DNA of 64,000 nt from Epiperipatus broadwayi (lineage: Eukaryota; Onychophora; Udeonychophora; Euonychophora; Peripatidae). The stretch is taken from positions 188,001-252,000 of the forward strand of contig JAQFVV010006335.1 in assembly GCA_028023455.1 (NCBI GenBank), written 5' to 3'. Shown here piece by piece: positions 37,801-51,368 of the stretch; positions within the stretch are counted from its first letter, which is position 1, and every line of letters starts with the position of its first letter. The position numbers were made by a program, and so were the translations under genes. The notes under the pieces are model-generated. The model made no database searches and was not told where the DNA came from. It was given only the letters and a program-made list of their open reading frames with translations.

Positions 37801-39277
37801 TTAAATAAAAAAAAAGATTTTTTTTTTCATATTTCAAAAAACATCAAGGGTGTTCCATCAAATTCCATTGCATTACTTTATCATGAGAACACACCAAAAA
37901 GAGTAATCTTGGTGATTTTATTGTCTAAAACAATTTGTTCCAAAAAAAAAAAAAAAGAATATTTTTTTTTTGGAATAAAACCAATTCCTATTATCAAAAT
38001 TTAAAAATATTTTTTATTTATTTAAAGAAGTTTACTATTTATTTATTTCTTCAACGTAATTATTTTATAAAAATTGTTTTGATCATCTTCTTATTTTGAA
38101 ACTTGTTTTTTTTTTTAATTTTTATTTTAACCAACTGGTGCAAATCTGAATCTTTTCTTCTGCAATCAGTACCCTTGAATGTCACATGGTATACCAAATA
38201 TTTAGGAGTAGGTCTTTCCCTCTAATTAATTGTAGTGCTTTCAGAATAACTTATACTTATTCTGAAATTACGTTACAATACATAAAGTACAGTCTGTCTG
38301 AACGTCAGTAAATGGTCTGCTTATGGTCTGCTTATATATGACCAAAAGTTAAACATAGGTGTGACCATTCTATATTTACATTTATTGACGGTTTGTTAAC
38401 CTACAGCATTATTTTCAGTGCTTTTGCTCAAATTTTATTTACGCAATTACTTTTACAAATCTTTCACATCAGAACAATTATTCAACAAAACTAGCATATC
38501 CTATCACTTTTATTTTTCAGTATTAAATTTATTTAATAGCTTAAATCCCATAATTGTACTTTTTATTAATATTTTGATTAAATTTAATGTTTTTATTAAT
38601 ATGTTTTCTATGCAGTAGGCAAATTAGGTTTCAAGTATCATGAAATATCAATATAATATCACATGACATCTAGTTTAATTTTTATAAATAATATTGTAAT
38701 AATGTCTATTTTCACTCCTAGTTTTATTTAAGCATCAAATTATCTATAATTACTAAATTTATAATTAATCAATACAGTTGAAATTGTTGTATCATGTAGA
38801 GAAATAGATTATTAGTTTAGAAGTTGCAATTTTTTCCCTAAAGAAATAAATAGTTTATAGTAAAGTTAAATAAAACTGAAATTATTAAAATTTGTCAAGT
38901 TTGGATTAGGGAATGTAATTAATAATGTTTGTCCATAAAACTTTAAGAATGTCAATTTGGAAAATTGATTCAAAATAATACAATATATGAGTAGGTGAAT
39001 TTCTGGCTAGAAATATTTTTACAAAAATGGCCATCAGTTATTTAATAGATTTTGAAAGTGAGAATTGTGAATTACATTGCTACTGAAATAGTCAGATCTG
39101 CCTATCCTTCTGTTTTATCTACTATATACTATAGTAGCATTTATTTATATATACCTATACCCAAATCCTTGGATATTATGCTAATTTTAAATTTAATAAT
39201 ACTAGTCATATGTGTGTATGGGTGTTTGAGCAGAGAGTATAGAAAGCATATGCACAAATGTAAAGAGATCAGTAAAT

Positions 39278-39311
39278 ACACACACACACACGCACACACA
39301 CACACACACAT

Positions 39312-39357
<46 letters not shown>
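39278..39357. repeat. Compound (CA)n(TA)n microsatellite
   Basis: CA run 39278-39310 with one CG interruption, then a TA run from about 39315 to 39357. Confidence 0.95.
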
Positions 39358-39359
<2 letters not shown>

Positions 39360-41329
39360 TAGTAGTTAAATAAATGTAAACATACTATGTATGTGTAACC
39401 AGAACCTACACATATACTGGAGAGAAATAATGTTATAGGTTTAAAACATTAGAAAATTTCTTTATTTAAAATATTATTATGAAATTAATATTTGAAATTA
39501 TAATATTTCTGCATATAGCATTAAATTATTTAAATGCATTACATATATAATAAAATGTTTATAGAGTTTTAGATTTGTTTTTCAAAAAAAGTAATTTAGG
39601 GGGGGGGGGTAAAATCAACCCTTCTCACTGTATTCTGACCTACTTAAAATTTTAAGAATAAAAATAGATTTTAAAACAACTATGAATAAATTAACCTGGT
39701 CAGGATCAATGGATTCACCTGCAAAAAAAAAAATCGATAGCAGCAGGAATCCCGGATTTCCAAGAATATAGTGAATTAATTAGGAAAACAGATCTGAAAC
39801 TGCCAATGAAAAAAAAAGGAGGATAAGTAAAACAGAGGGATGAGCTGGTATATAAACTTACTACAGCCATTTTAAAGTTAGTCAATTAATTATTTTAAGT
39901 GAAATTTTATTCAGTATTTGGTTAAATTGTTAATCATGATGATGTTGGGGGTAGAAAGGCAATTTCTTGATTTCTAGCCCAGAAAATAGTCTACAGAATG
40001 TGGAGGAAGAAGAACCAATAGCCAATGCCATCCAAAGAAAGCACTCAAGACCAAGCCACCTTGCCATAGCAGAGAAATTATAGCAGTAACAGATCTCTAC
40101 AAATCTAAAACTTTTAAACTAAACTTCATAACTTCCAAAGCTAGCTAAACTTACTATCAATGGCCATTATAATCTAATGTATTCTAAATTTCTGAATATC
40201 AATTCCTAAATTGAAATGTAATTATTATTTTCTTTTATTTAAATTGTAAGTCTTGCCTTATTTCACCTGACATATATGATTCCAACTTATTTTACATACT
40301 TAAATTACTTTAGCCTGATAATATTTGCTTTTATTGATAATTGTCATAAATGAATTAAACAGATATTAAACTGAATTAATCTAACCTAAGCTATTTTATT
40401 TCACTCCCTTTTAAACTGAGCAAATAAAGCCAAATCTTAGATTTCACTTATGTGAAATCTTATTTCTAAATGTATGGTTTTTTTAGTTAAATCTACATCA
40501 ATATTATTTTCTTTTCAATTATGTATTTGTTTATGCTATGTTTGTTCAGAATAGAGTTTAATCATAATTAAATGATTAGTGAAAAGTGATTAAATATCCT
40601 CACATGTATGTAATTTTGCATTTATTAATGCACAAACAAAACTCCCTTCTGAAATGGATAAAATAAATCTTATTTGAGATATATAATTAAAAGCTTATAA
40701 ATGCTTTAAGATAGGTTTGCTTTAAATAAAATATTTAATTAATATTTAGCTGAAGTGATGAAATATGGCATAAAGCTAGAATTTAATATTGTAATTATCC
40801 AAAATATGTTGTAGTCTTACCTAGAGTTATATAAATGCCTATATATCTGGCTTAGCAAATTAGATTCATAAGTTTTCCTTAATAGTATAGATATAGATGC
40901 TAGATTATGAACTGATTTACAGTAGTTTCATGGAAGATGACCATTGTTTTGCATCATAATTTATTATATAATGATGTAAAATAATATAGGTGCTATTGCA
41001 CCTGAACGCAAAGCTATTTTATGATATGCAAACATACTTGTAAAACTTCACTGGATTTATTTTATTGTTGTTGTAATAATGCTATCTGAAATGTGAAATA
41101 TTATTGGATAAGATGGTGTACATCAAACCCCATTTTATACTATCATAACTGAGAATGCATAAACATATTTTATATTCATATATTTATTAGTTTAACTCTA
41201 AGATAAATTATTATTCAACCTTTTTATGTAATTTTTGCTAGGCATATTTTATCACACAGATTAAATTATTCTTAGTTAAAGTTTGACATAAGAAACAATA
41301 GTTAACCAAAACCCAAGTAAATATATAGA

Positions 41330-41531
41330 GATTAATAATAATAATTTGCAAGTCGAAGTGATATAGAGTAACAAGAAGAGATTGAAAATGCAAGGTATGG
41401 GTAACAGAACAAACAGGTGTTAATGACCTCATTGAAAAAATTAAAAGATTGAAGGTAAGTTGAGCTGGACATAATGCTAGAAGAGATGATAATAGATGGA
41501 TTGATAATGGTTGATGATGATGATGATGAAT
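41330..41531 (+). mobile_element. RTE LINE 3'-end fragment
   Basis: On the + strand, VNDLIEKIKRLK, AGHNARRDDNRW and then (GAT)n at 41514-41529 match the same C-terminal block and tail of the LINE at 20949-23030 (there ending ARKDDNR plus tail). It is 5'-truncated to about 200 bases, with an in-frame stop. Confidence 0.75.
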
Positions 41532-43131
41532 ATACATATATTTATATGTTTGTTTATTCATTTATTTTATTAAATATATTTTATGGTTATACGTTTTTAG
41601 AAATAAAATATACAATCAATATCATACTAAACAGAAATTATAACTTAAATCAGATTAAAGAATATATTTATCAGTCCTCTTGCATCGATACTCTTTCATT
41701 CTGTTTACATTGCTTATATTAAATAAAACTTTTAAAATTCACTTTTTGCATACCTTACAATTCTTTTCATTTAATTATCTAAAAATAATATTCTTCAGAA
41801 GTAAATAAAGAACAGTTTTAGAAAAGATCACTAGTCAGTGAAAACTATCAGATATTTGGATTAAATGAAAAAATATTATGAAAACACAAAGAAAAAATGA
41901 TTATTTTAGAGATTTATTTTAAGTGTTTTGGTAGTTCGCATTGTAATAAAGTTGTCTATCATGTTCATCATTACCTCCAGAAAAAAAGGTTTGATTTAAT
42001 TGTTAAATGATTAGAAAACTTTCATAAATTTTATGCTTGTTTCTTTGTTTAATATCATTTTAAAGCTTATTAATTATGGGAAGGAGGTGTTAAAGTTGAT
42101 AATGAAATAAATAATCTTGTATTAGAATAAACTATGTTATGAATAAAAAAACAATGGAAAATTAGAATTATTGCTTCATTATAATACATTAATTTCTAAT
42201 TACTCCGGTTTGTTTTTGGACCGAAAATTTAACTAAGAAAGCTTTAAGTTTTAATTATAAATACATAAACGGCTTATGTGTTTTACTGCTGAAAATATTC
42301 AACTCAATCATTAAGCTAGGTTGAGTATTATAATAATTCTTTTGAATATAATTTTACTGTGTTAGACTTTCTATTAAATATATTTTACATATAAAAATCA
42401 AAATTAAGCTGACTTACAAATAATAATTATTAGTAGGAATGAAATATAAAATCTGTCACAAATCAGGTTTAGACACACCATAAAATATTACGTTCATTAT
42501 TGATAATATTATGTCCAAAGTAAATTCTAATGCCTAGACTGATGAAAAAATAATAAATATTAATTAAAGATTGTAGATTATATTCCCACATATTAATTTA
42601 GTTAAGCAAATTGTTGTAATTAGTTAATAATTTAGTTAAATAGAAAATATTATTATACTGTTCCATTATTTAGATACTTTATTTATTTATTTAAAGAGTG
42701 AAAATTATAATTTGTATTTTTTTACCTATTTTATCTGAAAAGATAAAATATGCATTTTAATAAATATCTTTATAAAATCGCACTAAGTTAACAAACACCT
42801 TAGTGATTTATTGTTAAGAGTTATGTTTGTATAATTAATTGAAGAACTTTTGAATATTAGTTTGATTTTCGTAAATGTATTGAATTAAAATTAATATATA
42901 TATATATACAAAATAAATAAAAAGATAAATGTCAAATGTTTTATGATTTTAGAAGTTTTGTTTTTAAATATTCTACTTTCTTAGAAGATAAATAATGCAG
43001 ATTCGAGCAAACGTCTTAATCTATGTATTTTTACTTTATAAAAACCTTGAAATAATTAAATTTTATCATCTCAATAGTAAATTTAATTATTCTTTTTAGT
43101 AAAATGTTTATTTTCTTTCTTTTTTATATAG

Positions 43132-43225
43132 GAAATGGATTGTTTATTGAATCAATTAATGATTTATAATACTGAAAACTTATCCAAGAAGTATTCCCAC
43201 AAACGGATCAATATTAAATTTATGA
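43132..43225 (+). CDS. Candidate coding exon B of an unrecognised spliced host gene
   Basis: 94 bases between a pyrimidine-rich acceptor (TTTCTTTCTTTTTTATATAG) and a consensus donor ATGA|GTAAGT. Only one of three frames is open. It encodes 31 residues (EMDCLLNQLMIYNTENLSKK, then YSHKRINIKFM) and ends in phase 1. It starts in phase 0, matching exon A. The composition is that of ordinary protein and unlike chance frames here. A soluble, helical segment is likely; no family recognised. Confidence 0.55.
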
Positions 43226-43389
43226 GTAAGTTAATTTTTTTATTCTGCTTGTTGAATTAAAAAAAGGATTTCATACATATATTTCTATATGAATGTATAG
43301 TTATATTTGTGGATATATATTTTTTAGACATATATAAATAATAAATGCACGTGAGATTATATATATATATGGCGCGTTTATATATTTGT

Positions 43390-43770
43390 GAGAAATAATT
43401 AAAAGGGATTTAAACACAGACTTTCAAGCTCCCCCCAATTACCACTCATTCTTAAAGAACCAATACACATAACATCATGCATGTGAAAAAGATAAACGAT
43501 CTCTAATATACAAATTTCATGCTGCCACATACAAATATAATCAGTGCTCAGTTTATATTAACATAGCCAATCTTTAAACATTAATGGTCAGGCTTCATTC
43601 TTCTCCACCCTTTAACTTTCAGCCATTCCTATTATTAAAAATCTGGCAATGAAAAGCTCATGGCTGTTGTTGATGCCAATGTTGTTGTCATACCCATATT
43701 GTCTTTAAATCAATGTAACACCTCATATATAGAATCTGAATATGTCGATTTAAATACACAAAGAGGGATG
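43390..43770 (+). repeat. Interspersed repeat family A, copy 5
   Basis: ACACAGACTTTCAAGC, GTGAAAAAGATAAACGATC, TCAGTGCTCAGTTTATAT, GGTCAGGCTTCATTC, AGAGGGATGGG in the family order. Confidence 0.8.
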
Positions 43771-43794
43771 GGTATAATTTAGGTTGAATCTATT

Positions 43795-44190
43795 GAACCT
43801 TAGATGTAATTCAAGGGAATTTGAACACAGGTTTTCAAGCTTTTTTCAGCTATCCACCCTATATTAAATGACCAATACACATGACCACATACATGTGAAA
43901 AAGATAGATGATCACTAATATCCATAATTTGTGCTGAGCCAGCATCCATCAGTTGGTCCACATTATTATCTCTCACACACACAAATAATTACTGCTCAGT
44001 TTATATTAATATAGCAAATCATCAAATGTTAATGGATAGTCTTCACTCTTCTCCACTCTTCAAATTTTCATCCAATCATATCATTGAAAATCTGATGATG
44101 GAAAACTCAAAGCTCCAGTTGATGCCAATATTGTTATCATACCCACATTGACTTTGTCAGGCTAACCCCACATATATAGGACCTTAATAT
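43795..44190 (+). repeat. Interspersed repeat family A, copy 6
   Basis: Tandem to copy 5: ACACAGGTTTTCAAGC, CAGTTGGTCCACATTATTAT, (AC)n, CTGCTCAGTTTATATTA, GAAAATCTGATGATGGAAA. Confidence 0.8.
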
Positions 44191-46222
44191 ATGTTATATA
44201 TTGTGACCTTTTATTTAGGTCCCTGGATTAAATAATCCAAAATTTTAAATGATAATATATTTGGTATTAAAATCTTACTAAAGTGGATTTCAATAAAAAT
44301 TGTTTTGAATGCACTGGGAAATTTGCTTTAGTAGAGATGACATTTCAAACCCAGTCTAAGCTTTGAAACTAGAAATAAAACAACAATTTAAAAATATTGT
44401 TATTAATTGAGAGATAAATATATTGCTATTTTACTATTGTTGAATAGCAATTGAAATAAATAAATAATTAAATCAATTTATAAATCTTGTAAAATGAATC
44501 ATTATAGTAAATTACTTAAGCATATTTTTTAGTACTTAACACAAAGCTGTCTTGAATAAGTATGAGTAATTATTAAAAATGAAGACAGAGGGGGTAATAT
44601 TAATTAGGCATACCAAGATTGTTGGCTTAAATTGCTCCCACAAGACATTATAAAATCAAGCTATATATTAGCTAACCAAGTTATGAGGGGGGGGACTAAT
44701 TAAGAAAACAAGAACTAAGTAACCACAGAATTCCAGTATGATTTAAAATAAGAAAAACAAGAACTAAATATCAGAAAATTCTGAAATCTCATTCAATGAA
44801 AGGATAATATCTGGCTATCTACAAATGTTGGAATAGAAAATCTCAAAACCTTGCAGTCATTTAAACACCATTCTTCTATTGATTGATAATTCTAAAAAGT
44901 TATACAGAAGGAGAAATGGAAACCTTATGCATCCTAACTGTCTCTCCTAAATCTTATTTTAAACCCAGGAAAATTCAAGAAAAAGTAAGCATTTGCTTTT
45001 ACTCTATTTATACATGTAAACTTTTATCTTTAAAAATAACACACAAATTATTTAGTCATAAACTAAGAAGTTGATAATGTTTGAATTTCGTGCCCTTCTT
45101 ATTACCTAGCAAAACAATGTTATGTGCTTGTAACTTAAAATAAATAATAATAATAATAATTTGAAATAATTTTGAATACAAGTGTTATGATATATATAGC
45201 AAATAAATTACAAAGTCTTTTTTTTTTGTATGAATCATCTAACTTTTAATAAAGTAAAAATGAAAATAATTGCATGATTTTATTTTCTATATTGTCTGCA
45301 TATTTTTATAGCAGGAACCTATGTAATGATAAAAATAATCAATTATCAATTAATTAAAATGCTAAAAATTGCATAGTGATAATTGAATCAATTCTTTCTA
45401 ATATTGAAAATCACATCATACTTTGCCAATAAGAATGGAATGAAATAAATGTTTATTTTAAAGTTATTTTGATAAATATATGTCGTTATAATAATATTTT
45501 ACAATATTAGAATATATTCCAACTGTTTAAACATTGCTACACATATATGTATTACCGTGCAGGGAAGAATAAAATTAACAAAGAGTTTTAAAAGAAAAGG
45601 AAAGATAAATATGCTAAGTGTAATAAAATTCCACTAATTTTTCAAGGAAATATTATCTTGATTTTAAATGTAATAAATGATTCTTGTTATACTTCATTTG
45701 AAATGCTTACAGAATAAATCAATAAAGATTTTAAAAAGTTTTTTTTGAAGAATACAATAGCTCAAAAAACTATTCAGTAAATTTTCTATAGAAAAGTAGA
45801 TAAACTTATCTTTTAAGTCTGCTACAATTGGCAGTATGAATTTTCATCACTCTGTTAATTATTGATACTAAAACTATCAAATAATTTGTCTTTTGTATAA
45901 GTGTTAAATATTGCTCATTCCACAACCAACAGGAGAATAAACAAATATATGCGTTATCTGGAATGTTTGCTAATCACAATATTAATTCTTATTTTAACTT
46001 ACCACAATGGAATAACTTGGATGAAGAGGATAAAATTTAATGGATAAAAGTGTACTCTTCTTTTTTTTATTACTGCTGTGTTATATATATATTACTTACG
46101 TAATGTGTTGTTTGGAAATTTTGTTTATAAAACATATATGTTTTGGTTTTGGCATGAAAAATAAATATATATATATTGGGTTAAAGAAAAAAAAATGTGT
46201 AAAATATACACATTTATTTTAT

Positions 46223-46413
46223 GTAATATTTACTGAGGCTATAACCTCGATAATATGCGTATAAAATGTGATAGTAGGAACCTGTATAGGTGTTTTAACC
46301 ACAAGCTACGCTATGGAAGAAAAGTGTAAGCTTGTGGTTTAAACATCTGTAGAGGTCCCTACTATCACATTTTATACACATATTATTTAGGTTATAGCCT
46401 CAGTAAATATTAC
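46223..46413. mobile_element. Hairpin element, family H, copy 2
   Basis: Arms of about 90 bases pair from GTAATATTTACTGAGGC (left) to GCCTCAGTAAATATTAC (right) around the loop CTACGCTATGG. The right arm holds GTAGAGGTCCCTACTATC, shared with the hairpin at 23914-24017. Confidence 0.75.
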
Positions 46414-46481
46414 TTACATAATCAATGGGCATTTAATAAATTTATAATTACAACATTTATTTTATATATATTTTTTTTAGT

Positions 46482-46532
46482 TAAGGGAAAACTGGAATAT
46501 ATATATATATATATATATTCCAGTTTTCCCTT
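46482..46532. repeat. Small perfect palindrome around a TA run
   Basis: AAGGGAAAACTGGAATA on the left and its exact reverse complement on the right flank a TA run, giving a stem of 18 or more base pairs. Confidence 0.85.
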
Positions 46533-48365
46533 ATATATATATATATATATGTATATATCATTTATCTAGAGAGTGATAAAATATTTACTTGTCTCATATT
46601 TTGAAACCAATTATAATGTATGTTATTAAAGACGTGAATATGCAAACATTTTTATCAAATATATACTGTATACTAGAATGACTGAATTATTTTTTTATAT
46701 ATAAAAAAATTTGATATAAACCTTTTTCATTTTGTAATTTTCTATAGAAATGAACTTCTTTATGCTTACGTACATTGTGCTCTCTCTAACAAAAGCATAG
46801 TTGTCATTTTAAATGATTAATGATCATTTGACATATATATTTTGGTTTGGCTGTTGATACATTAATGGTTTTACCTTATAAAATGGAATATGTAGATTTT
46901 AACTGTTATTGTTGGTATTTTTTTATCTTGCTACAATATTGAGAATGACTAGTGACAGTTTTTAGTTAATAGGATGTTCCAATTTAATCGCATCCAATAT
47001 ATTAATATTTATATGGAGCATAGGCTGATGGAGTCACCTATTGCTGATTTCATGAGAGAAAAATTGGGAGAGGCTAAGTAATAATTAATGCTTATAAGCA
47101 TATGTAGTCCTAAAGAAAGTATATCCATGGTTTGAATTCTATTTTTTTTGTGATAAGGCAAAGCCCACACACACTTACGTATACCCATAGAGAGGCATAG
47201 AATCAGCCATATATTATTATACAACTATCATGTTGTTTTTATAAAACCTCCCTTTTTAGTGTTAAATCCCTCATGATGATATAGAGTTAGTTTTTCCACC
47301 ATGTATGGTGAAGTATAATAGGTCTAAATCATATAGCAAGTATACAAATAATGTTAAAGTTACGAACACTGATCTAGCATAGTGTTATCTTAATTGAACT
47401 AGTGTTTATAATGTTGTGGGATCATCATCATTTATAGACAGACCAAACCAAATCTATTAATGATTGTAGAAAATGTTAGATGTAAAAGTAAGAGATGCAC
47501 ATTGGCAGCGTGAATTCACCTTCATAAATAATGATGTGACAATAGAATGGTAAGATCAGTTATGTATTCAATAATTGAGTTGTGGACATAGGTAATGTTT
47601 TAGTGAGATCTAGGTGTATTTGACTTTTGAATGTCTAATCTTATTTTAATGCACTAAACTTATTCCTTTCAAATTTAAATAAGTTAGTAATTGCACAGAA
47701 TATGATAATTGCCCTTATCATATTCTGATAAAAGATAGGGTTTTGGAATAATGCAATACTTTATGATGTTGGAAATCTAAATTTAAACTTTATGCATATC
47801 CTAAAGTTCTAAATATACTGCTATTATGTAATTTAAATGCTAGTTTAGTTTCAATAAAGTTTCATTATCTTATTCTTTAAAATAGGATAAAGAGTGATAA
47901 ATATTTTGAATATCATTTTTATAAGCAAATTGTATAAGGTAGTCTTGTTGACTAAAAGTATGGTTAATGGGATATTGAGTATATTCCCATTCATAAGTTC
48001 TTTTCATATATTAGTTTTATTTTATGCCATGTCTGGGAATTAAATTTTTGTAAATAGTGTAAATAAAATTTGTTATATTTCAAATTTTAGTTAGTTGCCT
48101 GTAATTTTAGTGCTAATTAACAAATCTGTACACTATTATTGTTATTGCTATCAACCTAACAGAAGATTATGAATTGAAATCATCATCAACCTATATAGCA
48201 CTATTAACTATATTATGCTATATCATAATAATGTTGGTAAGTCTTATAATTTATTGGTACATCTAATGCATCATCCCACAATAATCAAAATGTTAATAAC
48301 TTAGAGCACAGATTAATGCAAGTAATAGATTAAATATAAACATAATATTGATTTAATTGATTTAG

Positions 48366-48435
48366 TTAAATCCACAGAGCTACCATTTACTGATCTTGAT
48401 CACATGGTTTATAATTATTTAAGAAAAGGAATTTG
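48366..48435 (+). CDS. Candidate coding exon C of an unrecognised spliced host gene, LisH-like
   Basis: 70 bases between acceptor AATTGATTTAG and consensus donor TTG|GTAAGT. Starting with the two bases that complete the codon left open by exon B (A+TT, Ile), it encodes KSTELPFTDLDHMVYNYLRK and GI and ends in phase 2; the other two frames have stops. LDHMVYNYLRKG fits the pattern of a LisH motif (Leu, then hydrophobic, then Tyr-Leu, then Gly), a dimerisation motif of about 33 residues, the rest of which would be in the next exon. That assignment is an inference from half a motif. No following exon was found before the gap. Confidence 0.5.
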
Positions 48436-49680
48436 GTAAGTTATTGATTTTAATTATTAAAAAGTCATTCCCAGTCATAAATTTTAAAGTTTATGTTAGT
48501 TATAAAGTTTATGTGTAATTGCTAAATATAATTCTTAAATTGAGTTTATATTGAAGGCTGTTGTGTGCATTATGTTTGGGTAGTGGTAAAATCCCTCTTA
48601 CTGACCCAAATGTATTGTGTATAATGATTTTGAATGTTTGAACCCTGAGAAGAATTAGTTGTTAAGTTTCAAGGTAGAATTTAAATTTGTAATAAATTTT
48701 ATATCTGGTTAATTATTATAGTTGGACGTGAAATAGATTACTTTCACTGTTTATGAAAGTCAACTAAGCTTTAAGATGCAAATTACTTTTTTGTATAAAA
48801 TGTATAGTTTGTTTTAACTTCATGATAAATATTCTGGTTGTGTCAAGCTTGAAATCTCTATTTTTATTTAGCTTATTTTTTTTACCACTTAATATCATAT
48901 TATGTCATAGTTTAAGATTTCAGTCTCCATCGTTAACATTGTTCTTCAATTTCATCTTGATCCATTCTTTTATTTATTCATTCTCATTTGACATTAATTC
49001 ATTATTATAATTGATTGATCATACATTAACTTTTATTCTTTTATCATTTCAACTATTCATTAACTCTTATTCTATCATCATCTTAATCATTCATTATTCT
49101 CATACATCTTCATTCTTTTCTCTTAATTCATAGACTCATTTCATTTCACTATTTAATGATTACTTCTTTCCATCATCCATTTAGTCATTTACATCATAAT
49201 TTACTCATTATTTCATTTATAAGTTAATTTTGTAATCGTTCCAGAGATACAATTATTAGTTATTTATTAATTTGCTGAATATCAAATTTAACTCATCTCA
49301 TTTTGTTTGTGTGGATTTCAAAGCTGGTTTGACCAGAAGTTTTATCTTTATTAGTCACCTTGTGATATTCTTTAGATAGACAGTTTCATGCTAGTTTTAT
49401 TAAATCCATGAATCATTTCATTAGTTTTACATTTTCATGTCTTTATGCTCATATTCTTGATAATGAGAGTATGATAAGTTGCATAAGAGAATTTAATCAC
49501 TAAAATGTATGGTATGAGTCATTGGTGACCAGTTAGATCAGGAAGCTAGGTTACAGTTGTGAGTATGGTTATTAACGTGGATGACATGATGGATTAGCTG
49601 TAGCTAGGCCACAGTGGTGATTATGGTGCTTAAAACGTGTGGTATGATTCATTTATATCACAGCGGTCTGGGAGAAGGTT

Positions 49681-49682
<2 letters not shown>
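48436..49682. other. Unassigned A+T-rich stretch (candidate intron)
   Basis: No supported feature; TCATT-rich low complexity around 49010-49240. Confidence 0.4.

Positions 49683-49750
<68 letters not shown>
49683..49750. repeat. (TA)n microsatellite
   Basis: About 33 TA units abutting the Penelope-like tail pair. Confidence 0.95.
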
Positions 49751-49753
<3 letters not shown>

Positions 49754-50526
49754 TTTTAAACTTAATGTTACATATATTTCCATAAGCTGTGTATGGTCAT
49801 ATTTGCAACTCGCCTATTAATAACATCATCTTTATATTTATCAATCAAAATTGCCTCTTTAATTTTCTTCTTTTTATGATTTCTTTCTTCCATTAATATT
49901 TTTAATTCATTACTATTAAATGTAAACCTATAATTACAAATTATTTCATGGTCAAAGAATATTGAAGCAGTATTAAATTGATTATTTACATTATTTTTAA
50001 TTCAATTATATAATAATTGATGCTCCTTCAATCTTTTATCTACCGAATATCTTGATCTGATAAATTATATTACTTCTTTGCAATTTACGAATTATACTCT
50101 TAGAATTATTAATTCAAATGTTAATCGATTGCTTAATAATTCTAAGAGTATAATACCTAAATTGCAAAGAAGGAATATAATTTGTCAGATTTTATGTGGA
50201 TGACAGAAATTATATATCAGTGAATCGAGATGTTCTGTGGAGAAAACATTGCAGGAGCATCAATTATTATATAATAGAATTAAAAATAATGTAAATAGTC
50301 AATTTAATACAGCTTCGGTATTTTTTGACCATGAAAAAACTTGTAATTATAGGTTTACATTTAATAGTAGTGAAATAAAATTATTAATGGAAGAAAGAAA
50401 TCATAAAAAGAAGAAAATTAAAGAGGCAATTTTGATTGATAAATATAAGGATGATGTTATTAATAGGCAAGTTGCAAATATGGCCATACACAGCTTATGG
50501 AAATATATGTAACATTAAGTTTAAAA
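49749..50526. mobile_element. Head-to-head 3' tails of a second Penelope-like family
   Basis: A large imperfect inverted repeat: left arm from 49749 and right arm to 50526, each about 380 bases, meeting near 50126. Each arm encodes the C-terminal end of a GIY-YIG endonuclease, on the minus strand at left and the plus strand at right. Both arms end in the same tail (TGTAACATTAAGTTTAAA). Inverted terminal tails are typical of Penelope-like insertions, but no body lies between or beside them here. Confidence 0.68.
50237..50512 (+). pseudogene. C-terminal fragment of a Penelope-like GIY-YIG endonuclease
   Basis: 91 codons with HQLLYNRIKNNVN, SVFFDHEKTCNYRF, KKKIKEAILIDKY and DDVINRQVANM. Order and spacing parallel the end of the element at 7.5-7.7 kb (H..YLYN, SIFVEHERNSEHAF, KCKVREAYFI, SAINKREA). 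The catalytic GIY and YIG halves are missing, so it is a tail fragment. The ATG is probably not a true start. Confidence 0.65.
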
Positions 50527-50689
50527 AAATTGAAATTCAGTTAAAGTTGATGAGGATTACCACATAATCAAAAGCACTACAAAAGAATTTAAACTATAAT
50601 ATTGTATTTACCGTTAAAATTTTAATTTATATATATATTGGAGATCATTTGTGTGTAGTCATTTCTATCAGTTGTATGGGATAGAATGG

Positions 50690-51127
<438 letters not shown>

Positions 51128-51140
51128 TAATATATATATA

Positions 51141-51286
51141 CATATTTAGTGGGTTCATCTGTGTTTAAAAATTTGAAATATTGATATACAGACATTTCGA
51201 CTTGATCACACAAGTTATCTACTGGGTCAAAACGTTGGTATATCAATATTCAAAATTATTTAACACAGATGAACCCGCAAAATATG
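51141..51286. mobile_element. Small hairpin element
   Basis: CATATTTAGTGGGTTCATC on the left pairs with GATGAACCCGCAAAATATG on the right; arms of about 45 bases with a loop containing GACATTTCGACTTGATC. Noncoding. Confidence 0.7.
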
Positions 51287-51321
51287 TCTTTTATATATGC
51301 AACCTGTTAAAATCTTTGTAT

Positions 51322-51323
<2 letters not shown>

Positions 51324-51365
<42 letters not shown>
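51324..51365. repeat. (TA)n tract abutting the 3' LTR of the gag-only element
   Basis: The run ends directly at the LTR terminus TGTACCC, mirroring the junction at 4362/4363. Confidence 0.95.

Positions 51366-51368
<3 letters not shown>

Larger units (their letters stand above)
32583..43131 (+). other. Candidate intron A-B, about 10.5 kb
   Basis: GT at 32583, AG at 43130-43131. Holds a decayed minus-strand coding fossil (33.84-34.28 kb), two long (TA)n tracts, a (CA)n(TA)n tract and an RTE 3' fragment. Otherwise it is A+T-rich without supported features. Confidence 0.4.
43226..48365 (+). other. Candidate intron B-C, about 5.1 kb
   Basis: GT at 43226, AG at 48364-48365. Contains the tandem family A pair, the family H hairpin and a small palindrome. 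The remainder is A+T-rich with nothing supported. Confidence 0.4.

Noticed and set aside
43800-43982. 60-codon minus-strand frame
   Set aside because: Lies within family A copy 6, and the same interval in other copies is not open.
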